From Cyclostephanos tholiformis (lineage: Eukaryota; Bacillariophyta; Thalassiosirophyceae; Thalassiosirales; Thalassiosiraceae), in contig JALLPB010000452.1 of NCBI GenBank assembly GCA_036939975.1, forward strand, positions 1 through 22,142: 22,142 nt of DNA, written 5' to 3'. The notes under the pieces are model-generated. The model searched no databases, was not told the origin of the DNA, and saw only the letters and a program-made list of their open reading frames with translations. Made by a program: the position numbers and the translations under genes. This document shows positions 1 to 10,974 of the stretch, in pieces. Numbering within the stretch: position 1 is the stretch's first letter; the number at the start of each line of letters is the position of its first letter.

Positions 1-295
1 AGAATCGGACGCTGTGGCGGCTGTGGCGGAGGGGAGGGAGCGGCGCCGAGGGGAGCGATGGTTGATGGGGTCAAGAGGGAGCGACTGTGTGAAGGGCGTC
101 AGCTCTGGACGATGGGAAGGTGGATTCCTTGAAGGTGGATTCGTAGCGGTCGTGGTTTATTTTTTTTCGGTGGTGTGGTAGAATCGGACGCTGTGGCGGC
201 TGTGGCGGAGGGGAGGGAGCGGCGCCGAGGGGAGTGATGGTTGATGGGGTCAAGAGGGAGCGACTGCGCGAAGGGCATCAGCTCCGGACAATGGG
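1..295. repeat. Tandem duplication, period 179 bp
   Basis: Bases 1-116 and 180-295 are nearly identical, both beginning AGAATCGGACGCTGTGGCGG, with only a handful of substitutions, mostly C/T or G/A. The first copy begins at base 1, so the array may continue to the left. The spacer 117-179 holds a further short direct repeat (GGTGGATTC at about 120 and 135). No convincing reading frame is present. It is probably a minisatellite-like duplication in intergenic DNA. Confidence 0.85.
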
Positions 296-909
296 CGGCG
301 GTGTGGGAGGGCATCGGGTTTGGCCGAGGCGGGCGGGGCGGAAATATTTATTGTGTGAGAACTTTGTTCGGATCCGCACAGGTGACGTTTTACGCAAAAA
401 GTACATAATGCTAACAAAATTTTACTTTGTACGTACATAAGGGAGTGGCAGAATTTTTGTACTGCGGTCTACGCACTTGGGCGGTGGTGACTAGGCGAGG
501 TAGGGTTTTTCAACACTCGCGAGAAAATGAAGATTCCCAACAAAACATCCCACAAAATGACTAAACGTGTACTGGGGGATTGAGGGGGGTACTAAAGAGG
601 GGTGGTGCGGATTATCTCCCAAAAAAAAGAGTAAGGATTTGGTCATTTTCATAAGCAATTTATCCTGCGAGGTAACTATCATGTACCAATCCCTCCCATT
701 GGATAGGCCCTATGGTATCTTATGGGCTCATCCACCGCACAACACAGAGAGAGAGAGGAATCAAACAGTTACCATACCTCTAGAGAGAGAGGTATTCTCT
801 CTTCTCTCCTATTATTTGAACACGATGATTTGACGATATATTCTATATTATATATCTCTTTCAAAAATAAATCACCTTTTCATTTTAATCCCATCATGAT
901 TTGAATATA
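296..909 (+). promoter_or_regulatory. Upstream region of the membrane metallopeptidase gene
   Basis: This stretch has no supportable gene. It passes from GC-rich to AT-rich toward the start codon. Features seen are GA-rich simple repeats at about 745-757 and 781-792, the second followed by CT-rich sequence so that GAGAGA/TCTCTC could fold back, and a TATA-like stretch (ATATATTCTATATTATATATC) at about 835-856, some 55-75 bases before the ATG at 910. The promoter role is inferred from position and composition only. Confidence 0.35.
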
Positions 910-1218
910 ATGTCGACATCATTTCACAGCACATCGACATCCTCGTCGAGGAATAAGAACCTGCTAGCCGCGAAGACGGCCCTCGGCCTCGATGGTACCG
1001 CCCGCAGCGGCCGAGGCATAGACGTCTCGACCGGCGGGGGGAAGTGCGCCGCGGCGTCGTTGGGAGGACGGAGCGGCAGCGCGGGCGCGCATCATTCCCG
1101 CTCGTCGTCGTCGTCGTCGTCATTGCGGGGGGGAGGTGGCATCATCGCGACCACGTCCGGTCGCGCCTCCACCTCTTACCACTCCACCCCCACCTCGCCA
1201 CGACTCGATACGACGACT

Positions 1219-1251
<33 letters not shown>

Positions 1252-4200
1252 CCGTCGAGTCGAGATAGCGTCAGCGTCGGGTCCAGCCTCGCCGGTCGGT
1301 CCCACGGCACCACATCCAGCCGCGGCGGTGGCGGCGAGGGCGGCGGCGAGGGCGAGGGGGGGGGAGGAGGAGGAGGGGGGGGGAAGGGCGTTGGTGACGG
1401 CGGCGGCGTCGTCGTCGTCGTCGAGGACAGATATTCGTCGATACGCGCGCTGTCCGACGCGGCACGATCGATGGCGCGTCGCGGTCGTCGACGGGGGGGG
1501 TACGATGACTGCATCGCGGGGGAAGGCGAGTATTTCGAGTCGACGCCGTCGTCGTCGTCATCGACGCCTAATCGGGGGGGGGGTACCGGCATCGGCGGCG
1601 GCGACGACGACGACGACGACTTACGACCGCGAACGTCATCGTCGTCCGGCGCGTCGTCGGCCGTCGATCGCGATCGATCGACGAGGGGAGTAGGAGAATC
1701 GACGATGACGTCGTCATCCACGTGGCGAACATCCTCCCCCCCCTCCTCGCCCCTCCTCGGAGCTCAACGACGACTACGACGACGCGGTCGGACTGATACG
1801 AAATCTTCGATTTTATCGCCCGCGGCGTCATTGTGGTCATCGTCGTCGCCGGCGACGCGAAAGACTGGACCGAACGATGCATCATCCAACGTCGCGAACG
1901 ATGCGGGCGCGTCGAGGGTAGGATCCGCATTCCCCGAGTTGATGGACGGGCGTAAACTCGATGACGCCGACGGTAGCATCGGGAGCAGTGGCAACCTCAC
2001 CAAGTCCAGCACGATGTTCAATACTTACTACGAAAGCAAGGTGGATATACGCGGCGGGAGAGAGAGGGGAGCGAACGATGCGACGGTTGATCCTCGGGTG
2101 GTGGCGCGTGGGACCGGGATTAGGAGGAAACGATTCGACGATGAGGAATATTACGCCGTCGATGAAAGTTCCAACGATTCCCTACTAGCGAATATCCCCC
2201 GCGCCGCATCAACGTCGACCAATGCACCATCATCAGATCGATTCGACGAAATGCGTTCGCTCCTGATGGAGATCACGCCCATGCAGCTCGAGGCGCTAAT
2301 GATCCAACTGTTCGGCGATGGTGGCGATGCGTCGAATCACGATTCCTTCCTCTCCGCCCAGGGGTGGAAGAACACCGAAAGGAAATCGAAAAAGCACAAA
2401 TTTCGCAAGGATGCGCGCCTCTCCGATATGAGCTTGCCGGAAATTAAGCGGTACGCGTCCGACAAGGATATAGGCGGAATGCAGGAATGCACCTCGATCG
2501 ACGAGGCAATTGATTTGATCACGCTGAACTTCGAACGCATGGTAAGCAGCAGCATCGGACAACGAAGAATTTCCGATGCGGGAGAAGACGAGGATGACTG
2601 CGACGACGTCTTCTTCCGGCAAGCGAGTCGAGACGACGACGACAACAACAACAACAACAACAACAGCCTCGATGGCAGCATGCAAGAATCGATTGGGAGC
2701 AATGCCGCGAGCCGCAATAGTTCCAACAACAGCAGCAACTATTCCGAACTCGTCGAGGGTCGCGCCACATTGCAACGATCGTTACGCGCTTGTACGATGC
2801 TGGAATTAAGGCTCATCGTCGAAAGGTTAAATCTGAATCATCTGAATTACGACGCTAACAACAGGTCCGAATTGATAGCGATGATTGAAAATTCCATGCT
2901 GCCCGACATCATCGATACGTCCGCAATACCCGATGGGACGTCGGATCAATCCCCAATGAAGCGTCAGCCACATGCGACTAAGGAGGAGGGATGTTCCTCG
3001 GGTGACAGCCGGGGAATGACCGCCGATGAGTATAACTCAAAAAATGATCTGGAAGAGGAACTTAGTAACGACGACGACTATGACGACTCGTACCTCGATC
3101 GGGATGGGGATCAAGAACAGTTGAACTATCGCAAGGTTAAATTCGCGCGCGATACCAAGAAGGACAAGTCCCATCTAGCAACCAAACGCGAGAAGGGTGG
3201 CAGTTGGCGTAGCTTTGTCACCTTTCCGGACGATGCCTTTACTGGTGATAACGGCGAAGGATCACTACCTCTTTTCGATGGCGCGGGTGATGATATGAAT
3301 GGAGTGGGCGACGAGAGACGAATGAGATACAGACCGTCTGGCCCTTTGCTTGGAGAATTATCATCACTATTCAAGCGCGGCATGAACATCTATAGGCTCA
3401 AGCCAGTACTTGCTCTCCTTCTGTTAACCGCGTTAGTTGTTGGTTTTAGCGTTGGTTTGACCAAGATGAATAATTCCGAAAACGAGCATACGTCGGAGGA
3501 CTTCACTATGACTGATCAAAGCCTCTTCCACACGGGAATTCCATCGGCGCGACCCGTCGTTAGTGAATCTCCGTCGTTATCGGCGTTAGGAGCTGCCATG
3601 GCAAGTTTTTCCTTTCCAACGCAGTTTCCCGATGAGTCTTTAGCACCGATGCCGTCAGTGAATTACGGCGGATCGGTCTCGACTATGCCGTCGTCATACT
3701 CGGGACAAGTTACATCATCGCCGACCTCCTTGCCAACAGTTGATGTCATCATACGAACCAACGGTCCAACGCAAGGACTTTTTGGTCCCTCTGATCCTTA
3801 TATCGACTCAACTACAACCAACGGTCCAACACAATCAACTGACTTTACGACCGATCCAACAAGTCCAGTCGATCCTCTAATTGGCCCGGTTGACGAATCT
3901 GGAATGAGAATGATCCTATACGGCCCATCATTATTTACACAAATGGGGCGTACGCAATACACAATGCTAACGGCGGCTTACGTTGAGCAATTCTACAATA
4001 ACGATGAAAAAGGCGAGGATGGTGTTCAAAATATAGTCTACGACGTCGTTGCCAGTATTGTGGTCGAGAGTGAGGAATTACTTAGTGCAGATGATAGCGG
4101 CAACAGCCAGAGGGCACTTCTAGGGGGTACCGCAGAGGGGCTCATTGTAACCTTTACCTTGACGCTGAGCTACCACACTTTTAGTGCTTCTATCGACGTA

Positions 4201-7200
4201 AGAACCATCGCTAATCGCCCATTCTTCGACGAAGTAATGAGATCGAATTACGTCGACTTTTTGATTGCGGGCGGTGCTGCCACTCATATGGGAAGTATAT
4301 CGACCGTATCACCCATCTTTTACGGTGATGACATTCCCGATACTTCCTCAGTGACAACGGCTTTAGCGCCATCTCGCACTCCATCGTTAGTTTCAACGGC
4401 GGTGTCCCCGACATTTTTTCCGACAAGACAAGTGACGGACTATCTTGCAACTCCAGAATCATCAGTTGAGGAGGTGACTGTGCCCGCGCCGAGTCCTGGT
4501 CGTGCATCTCTCGGACTGACTACTCCTCAGCCAAGCACTTTAACTATCATACCAGTGACGTTGGAACCATCTCCTTCGGCGTCAATTCAAGTAATAACAT
4601 CTTATCCGATAACTTCATCACCAACGAAATTTAATGAACCAAGCCCCATGCCTTCAGGAACGATTCCATTACATGATCCCACATTAACGCCTACATACAC
4701 ATTAACGCCAACATACTCACCTTCCGATGTTATCCTCACCGCCGAAGCGTTTATTCCTGACCAAAAATCAATTGAGGCAACGACCCTGCTTGACACTTAT
4801 GCTCCCGTGGCGAGTCCCAAGTCAACCGCCGCCAATGTTTTTCCATATGAACCGTCGGGTTCACCAACCGAGAAGCCATCACAGCAGAAGAAAAGATGGA
4901 CGCAAAAACCATCTATTGTGCCCACGACGGATCCAACGTTCTCACCAACTATAGGGTGTAGTTATCCCATCACTGACCCATTATGTTCTCTACTCGCTGA
5001 GGACGAATGCTGTCAACCGATGTGTCAATGGGATTCTGCCGTTGGGAAATGTTCTTTTTTTGATGGCGAAATCAGCCACGAAGTGAAATGGGATGGAGAG
5101 TTTGAAATAAGCCAGACGCACGTTGTAAAAGCTGTAAATGAAGAGAGGCACGCACCGAAAATTATCGCACAACGGGAAGCAGAACTACTGTTTACACCGG
5201 GTTTTGCTACGCGGCACTTAGACTCAGTCGAATTTTCTCCGCAAAGGATAGAATCCCTTGGGACAGTTTACCTGATCAGAGAAGGCACAGATGAAGCCAT
5301 CCTTGACGCGAGTGCCCAAAGACTCGTGCAATCCAATTCTGTTTTTTCACTACCAAATGATACTTCGAACATAGAAATTATTGTGGATTTGAATTCGTTG
5401 CGTCTCATCGACAAAATTTCGATTCAGTTACACGGAAACACCACACTTGTCAGCGCACAGATCGGTTTGCACTATGACAATGGGGGCAATCAAGAGGAGG
5501 ATGAAAGCTTTCGTCCACCTACACGTGGTTGGATGTGGCTTGAGGATCAATCGAAACCGATGGTGGAGTTGAAGGGGGAAATTTCGATCTCCATTCCCAG
5601 ACATCAAGCAAGGTATGTAAAGTTTCGCTTATTGGGTGGTCGATCCGAGTCAACGTCACACTGGGGTTTCAGTCACATTGTAGTTATTGGGATCAAGGAT
5701 GGATTGTCATCAAATTTGATGCCGCAAAGAAATAACGACGGTGTTAGCATGCTAGTCAGGTCGGGACCAATCAACATCAATACCAAAACCACATCAAAGA
5801 ATTCACGGACTTTTATTCCACTTCATTCTGCATCTGTTCGTGTTGCCGTGTACTCGCCCACTGGCAATCTCATTGGAGTTACGAATGCACGCGATCCATC
5901 CAAGCAACGTGGTATCTTAGAACAAAAACTGTCACAAGTTAAGATTGAGGACTATTCCGAATCGATATGGTCTGCGACCCTCCCTTACAATTGGGTAAAC
6001 GAAGGAAACGTTGTTCTGATTGGCTGCATTGACCCCAACAGGCCAACTGAGTTGCTTGTTCATCGACTTGAGCTTAGCAACTTGTACCAATTCAGTGAGC
6101 ATACAATCACAAGGTAAGATGATGTAGATGAAAACACCCACTTTTGATCGATCCATCTATGACTAACAGGGCATCAATACAGAGTTAAGTTGGCCATTTT
6201 TGGCAACGACTCACAAGTCGCGATGCTGGATTCTTACACACACGAAGCAAAGCGGCTCGCTCGTAACTTGTACTCTGTGATGCCCACAGCCGAACTCCGC
6301 TGGACAGATACGAACCTTTGGCATTTGCCCTATATTGTAGTCATGGGAAAAGAAGGACCTGCTCTAGTCAACAGCGAAAAGGAACGACGCTTGGTCACTG
6401 GCGAGGGAACGGAAATCTCCTGGTCTGTGCTGAAGAACTACTTCACACTGAGACATTCCCTAGCTGAGACCGGCCATGGATTTTCTGCCACGTCCATGAC
6501 AGCTGAGAACTCGCCATACGCGTCGGCCACGAGCGTGTTCATGGGATGGTCGTTAAGTAAACAGTCCGAGAACAACGCTGACAGATGGGACTGGGAAGAT
6601 CTCGGCTATTGGGATGACCTCGCAGCTGCTGCGTGGACTGGGTGGTGTGTACTGAAAGCCGGTGATGAGTGTAGTAACTACTTAGTGCATGAAATCGGAC
6701 ACAGTCAGACGATGGAACATTTCGATGTCGGGGCAGCCTTAAAGTGGGGAATCGAGGATGAATACCCTCAAGATGGCAGGTACATGGCACACCATCCCTG
6801 GGGTTACGACTCCGTGACTCGACAATTCCGAACGTGGTTTGATCCTCTCACAGGAATGGGCAAGCTAGATCCTCTCAGTGGACCTGGACAAGGTCCGACA
6901 TCTCAGCAGTGTTTCTCACAATACATACCGTATCAGGCGATGAAAGCTCAGGAATGGGCAGCGAACACTCCAATACTTCTTTCCTCGTCGACCTCCGACG
7001 TCCCAGCTGATGGTGCTTACAAATTTAATCCAACCATGCACAAATACTCACTTCTGGAGGGAAGTCTCCTGGCTGAGGCCGTCGGCATTGCTGCGATGCC
7101 GCCCGACGAGGTTGGGATACCTGTAATCACTCTCATAGGCACTATTGGAAAGGATAAACGTGTATGTCAAACTTATCCGGAATTGCGTTCCCGGTCAGGG

Positions 7201-8217
7201 AACACATTTTTATTTCCGGATCCTTTCTCCCCTAGTCTACCACCAGCTTTCACTGGGGCGTCATATTACGCAGAGGTCCGCTTTGATGATGGGACTACTA
7301 TGATGGGATTGATTGCAGCAAAGAACGACAACGAAAATTCGTTGAATTTCTTTTCTTTCAACGTGGCCCTGCATCGCCTTCCGATGGCTGTTGCACTTTA
7401 CCGTTTTACAGACAGTGTATACCCTCATGTATCTCTTCAGAGTGGCACAGAGCTATTACATCTCCGACCGATTTCCTCAACATCTCTTGAAAGTTTACCT
7501 CCTCTTCTGAGAGTTGGTAGGGGATGGCTTGGTGACTCGTCTGAAATATTCCTGGATCATTTTTGTGTCAACGCAAAAGATTGCGACTCTGATCGTAACA
7601 CTGTCGAGTGGCGAAGCGATGTCAGTAGCGACAGTTTTGTCTACAAGTCTTCTCTTACTCCCGAACCCCGGGACTTAGTTGGAGCAACAGTCTTCAAAAT
7701 CCCGGTTAAGAGACAATGGGACTCCACCCAAGAATACAGCATAACAATTTTGATCACTCGATTTTTCAATGATGGTAAAGGATCTTCGCCATTGCTAGCA
7801 ACAGACCCACCACAAGACGACGGCTCGTCTGACATCGATGCAACTCATTGCATTCGAGTTGTGGCACCATGGGAAATGAACGACTCACTCCCAGGGGGTC
7901 TTTATAGTTCATTTCCTGATGCAGCGTTGGAGATATGGGCAGAAGCTGTCGGGAGCAATAGTAATCGTCGTCTCATTGAACTAAATATTTCATTGCGCTT
8001 AATCAGCATGACAGTGGCGCCAACATCTTCCCCAATACAAAAGGGGACACCACTTCCCAGCCCACAACCTGTTCAAATGCTTTGGTATATAGACTGGAAG
8101 CTTTTCACTTGCGTCACTGATGGCGAATCTACCGCGTGGGCACCTGCATACGAGTCAAAACATGATTGTTGTCACTCTCATATGGCTTACGACGTAGAAT
8201 TGTGTATGGGGAAGTAA
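910..8217 (+). CDS. Giant single-pass membrane protein with M66-like zinc metallopeptidase domain
   Basis: Two exons, 910-6113 and 6183-8217, give about 2412 residues. The start is the ATG at 910; an in-frame TTG at 901 is rejected. Residues 1-829 are low-complexity Ser/Gly/Asp-rich sequence with two SAP-like helical stretches (about 504-540 and 618-660). A hydrophobic segment at about 832-851, preceded by basic residues, predicts one membrane helix with the N-terminus in the cytosol. Outside come Ser/Pro/Thr-rich linkers, a domain of unknown function (about 1003-1125), a Cys-rich module (about 1350-1384), a discoidin (F5/8 type C)-like beta region (about 1488-1597), then the peptidase with HEIGHSQTMEH, zinc ligands H1904, H1908 and H1914 and catalytic E1905. 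A downstream HPWGYDS..R.F...FDP segment resembles family M66. The last 44 residues form a Cys-rich module typical of diatom surface proteins. Substrate unknown; cell-wall or matrix glycoprotein processing is inference. Confidence 0.85.
1220..1250 (+). repeat. 31-base C homopolymer within coding sequence
   Basis: An uninterrupted run of C encodes a polyproline tract near residues 105-114 of the membrane peptidase. G-rich runs (about 1358-1382) and GTC/GAC triplet repeats (1108-1119, 1409-1422, 1600-1620) follow. The exact length, and therefore the frame, of such a run is hard to sequence; the frame stays open on both sides as given. Confidence 0.9.
6114..6182 (+). other. Intron of the membrane metallopeptidase gene
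   Basis: The first reading frame meets TAA at 6115-6117 inside AAG|GTAAGA, a good splice donor. A branch-point-like GACTAAC at 6161-6167 and the acceptor AATACAG ending at 6182 follow. Joining 6113 to 6183 completes an AGA codon and continues in frame into the second open frame (R-V-K-L-A-I-F). The alternative AG at 6169 and the one at 6184 each lead to an immediate stop. Length is 69 nt. Confidence 0.93.
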
Positions 8218-8562
8218 CGATGGTGATGGTTGGACGATCATGGAAAACGAAAGAGCTTGACAGCGAGAAGGCACGGGGAAGGAGCAACATGAGAAAACAG
8301 CGAAGCGACGAAAAATATGATGGTAGAAAGGGGAAAAAGTCACGTGAAACTCAAAGCCGAGCTGGCAGGGAAAACAACGAAAGCCGTAGGTGATAAAGGC
8401 AGTGATGAGGATATGAAGTGCTCGTCGTTTCGATTAAGAAGGTTGCGCGAAGAAGGTTTCAAATGATAGTGAAAGGTTGCCGAGTAAATCATAGCCGAAG
8501 AACTAAGCCAATTAAATGGGCACATTGCCTTGAATATATGAAAATGCAATGTATAATTCGAA
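8218..8562. other. Intergenic region between convergent genes
   Basis: These 345 bases separate the stop codons of the metallopeptidase gene (+) and cystathionine beta-synthase (-). They are purine-rich on the plus strand and must hold both 3' UTRs and polyadenylation sites. No gene, repeat or RNA could be recognised. Confidence 0.6.
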
Positions 8563-10504
8563 TTAGTTTTTGCCTCCCTGTACAAACGATATGGGATCGC
8601 AATCAATCGGACCTTTGCTGATGAATTCAAGCAAATCTATTCGAGTCACAATTCCACTAACAACGCTTTTCTTCATTACTGTCATGGTCTCCTTCGCGCT
8701 CTCAGAGCTCCTAGCTCCGGCATGATCGCCATCACAACTTTCCGACCTTTTCTTTTTCCGCCCGGCGAAGCATCTCTGCTCGGTAATCACCAAAGCTGAA
8801 ATCGAATCAGCAAAATATAAGTTTGATTAAGACGAATGGCTACCGAAATACTTCATTCTAATGAAAGAAAAAAATGGTAACAATAGATGTGACTCACCAT
8901 AAGGTTCAAAATCCAAGGCATCGGCGAGATCCGACAGCGTAGCGTTCATGCTGAGCTTCCTGAAAGTCTTGTAGATGACTCCGGCTTCCGATACGGTAGC
9001 GTTCGGCTGGGCGCGTCCGCTGATGATCTTATTCGTCATGTTGCCTACGATCAAAATCAGCGACGAAGAGGGGAATAATGAGCTAGAAATATGACGACCT
9101 CGAGCGACAACAATCCATCGGTCATCTATATGGAATGGAAATCTCCCTAATCCGTACCTTCCGTCACGACCCCGATGATATTCCCGTCGTCGTCTGTGAC
9201 CGGGACCATGTCGAACCCCTCGTTCTTCAATAGGGCGATGGCGTCCTTGCAATTGACGCAGCTCGATATCGTGAGGGGGGTGTTCAATTCCAGATCGCAC
9301 ACCCTCTTCGTGGCCCACCAGCTCTCGTACTGCCTCTTGCGTATAACGTCGTCGTCCACGAAGTCGTGATTGATCATCCACTCGTCGCTCAGCGCCTTGG
9401 TCATGTAATTCCGTACCGAATCGGGTAGGATCACCACGCAGTTCTGCCCCGCTTCCAATCTCGATGCCACCCTAATCGCGGCGCTAACGGCCGCGCCGGA
9501 CGAACCGCCGCAGAGCAACCCCTCGTCCCTAATGAGTCGTCTCATCATGACGAGGCTATCGACGTCGTTGGTCTTGATCCATTCGTCGACCAACGATCGG
9601 TCGCAGACCTCCGGTACGAAATCGTACCCAATGCCCTCGACTTGATAGCTCCCCAGCCTGCCGGGATCGTTCATGCGGTCCGGCAATGCCAATATAGATC
9701 CCACCGGATCGACGCCCACGATCACGCAGTTCGGATTGACCTCCTTGATCCTGGCGGACAGACCCGATATAGTGCCCCCCGTGCCGGCGCCTGCGACGAT
9801 CATGTCGATCTTGCCGTCCAATTGGCGCAGCAATTCGTTGGCGGTGCCGTCGTAGTGAGCGAGGGGATTCGACGGATTGGTATACTGATCGAGTATGTGA
9901 CTGTTGGGGGTTTCCTTCTGGAGTTTCCTCGCTATGGATATGTGAGAGTCCGGTGCGTCCTTATTATTTTTAGTAGACGGGGGGGGGGGGGGGGGGGGGG
10001 GAAAAAGGGGGGCAATGCCCNGCCCCCCCCCCCCCCCCCCCCCTTTTGCTCGACGACTCACCCCAAGGCCTTCAACACGTCGACCTTCTCCTTGCTCATC
10101 TTCTCCGGCAGCACGATGATGCACTTGTATCCCTTCACGGCCGCGGCCAGCGCGATCCCGATGCCGGTATTTCCGCTCGTTGGCTCGATAAGCGTATCGC
10201 CCCTCTTTATCTTGCCCAATTTTTCGGCATTCTCGACCATTCGCAATCCGATGCGATCCTTGACGCTACCCCCGGCGTTGAAATACTCGCATTTGGCGTA
10301 GAGATTGCATCTCAACGCGGACGATGGCACTACCCTATTGAGCCTCACGAGCGGCGTGTTACCGATCGCGTACAATACATTCTCGCAGGGGGGGGGACAG
10401 TAGGGGAGATTGGATGACGGACCCGTGGAGTGCGCGACGAAGGACGGCTTGGGATCCAGTTCGGTAGAGGAGGACGACGGCGGCGTCATGTCGGTTGCGT
10501 TCAT
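8563..10504 (-). CDS. CBS: Cystathionine beta-synthase (PLP domain plus CBS-domain pair), interrupted by an assembly gap
   Basis: It condenses L-serine with homocysteine to cystathionine, the first step of reverse transsulfuration, using pyridoxal phosphate. Visible exons in transcript order are 10504-10062, 9959-9158, 9044-8898 and 8795-8563. The first exon carries the PLP lysine in GGSVKDR (K82) and GNTG (111-114). The second carries the phosphate-binding GTGGT, EGIGYDF, GGSSG and LPDSVRNYM. The last parts form a pair of CBS regulatory domains (GFDMVPV...[17 protein letters not shown]...[14 protein letters not shown]), the second with a Lys/Ser-rich insert. The start is the ATG at 10504; stop TAA. 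Exon 1 ends in phase 2 but the next visible exon starts in phase 0, and about 12 family residues are absent between KALG and DAPDSH. A small exon is probably lost in the N-containing G/C run. The full protein would be about 553 residues, like animal and fungal CBS. Confidence 0.92.
8796..8897 (-). other. Intron of cystathionine beta-synthase
   Basis: Donor TATG|GTGAGT at 8897 and acceptor GATTTCAG ending at 8796, again with GCTGATT just upstream of the acceptor. The join gives EPYALVITEQ, matching the start of the last strand region of the second CBS domain. Length 102 nt. Confidence 0.9.
9045..9157 (-). other. Intron of cystathionine beta-synthase
   Basis: Donor GAAG|GTACGG at 9157 and acceptor GATCGTAG ending at 9045, with GCTGATT about 12 nt before the acceptor. 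Removing it joins G to GC and restores the conserved sequence VVTEGNMTNKI. Length 113 nt. Confidence 0.92.
9960..10061 (-). other. Intronic region with assembly break; probably two introns plus a missing small exon
   Basis: On the minus strand it begins GTGAGT at 10061 and ends CTACTAAAAATAATAAG at 9960, good donor and branch/acceptor signals. Between them lie a G/C fold-back and an N. Flanking exon phases (2, then 0) cannot be joined directly, so this is not one simple intron. Confidence 0.75.
9979..10043. repeat. G23 / C21 fold-back with undetermined base
   Basis: On the plus strand there is a run of 23 G (9979-10001), then AAAAA, six G, CAATGCCC, an N at 10021, G, and a run of 21 C (10023-10043). 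GGGCAATGCCC is itself a perfect short hairpin, and the two long runs are complementary. The N and symmetry suggest two read or contig ends joined across unresolved sequence rather than a trustworthy linear sequence. Confidence 0.85.
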
Positions 10505-10974
10505 TATGCTCCTATTACTATTAAAATATATACGTAGTATGATTTTATCCGAGCTGATATTTTGGTCGACACCGCCTACGGTCGAAGATCGTTATGGCAC
10601 GACACCATACACCCTACCGAGAATTCTGAGCGACGAGAATTTTGCCTGGGTTTTGACGTCGATTCGAGCGCAATGACAGGCGCCTTCGCGACACTCTTAT
10701 TATTATCGTACTACCTATACTTTTCCTAGAGCAGCTCTACGTTTACTATAACATTTGACCAGAATTTTCAAAATATATTTTTACCATTTTCCGTTGATGA
10801 TAAAGAAGAAATACTAGTATAGTACTTAGGTATTCTTTCTCATCTGCTTTAAACTTTTCATTCTGTTACTTTTATTGTACTATAGTTATCTTACGTCTGG
10901 ATGTTGCCCGCTACCAAACCACGCAGTTGGAACAACACTGACAACATCGAACGAAAAAATATTATTATTTTATC
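10505..10974. promoter_or_regulatory. Shared upstream region of CBS and the RNA methyltransferase
   Basis: 470 bases separate the ATG of cystathionine beta-synthase (-) from the ATG of the NSUN-like gene (+). The region is much more AT-rich than either flank, with stretches such as ACTATTAAAATATATACG (about 10519-10536) and AAAATATATTTTTACC (about 10770-10785). A divergent promoter is inferred from arrangement and composition; no specific factor site is recognised. Confidence 0.45.

Noticed and set aside
901..909. TTG start at 901 for the membrane peptidase
   Set aside because: An ATG lies three codons later at 910; there is no reason to invoke a non-AUG start.
1044..1930. Several long open frames on both strands within the first part of the membrane peptidase gene
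   Set aside because: They are products of GC-rich triplet and homopolymer repeats (poly-Pro, poly-Arg, poly-Ser) and have no recognisable content; the plus frame from 910 continues into clear domains.
6169..6184. Alternative splice acceptors AG at 6169 and 6184
   Set aside because: Both put the downstream exon into a frame with an early stop; only 6182 keeps the frame open.
6680..6730. Gametolysin (M11) assignment for the HEIGH motif
   Set aside because: The zinc motif would fit several metzincin-like families, but the downstream WGYD...F...F segment resembles M66 more. The family call is kept tentative.
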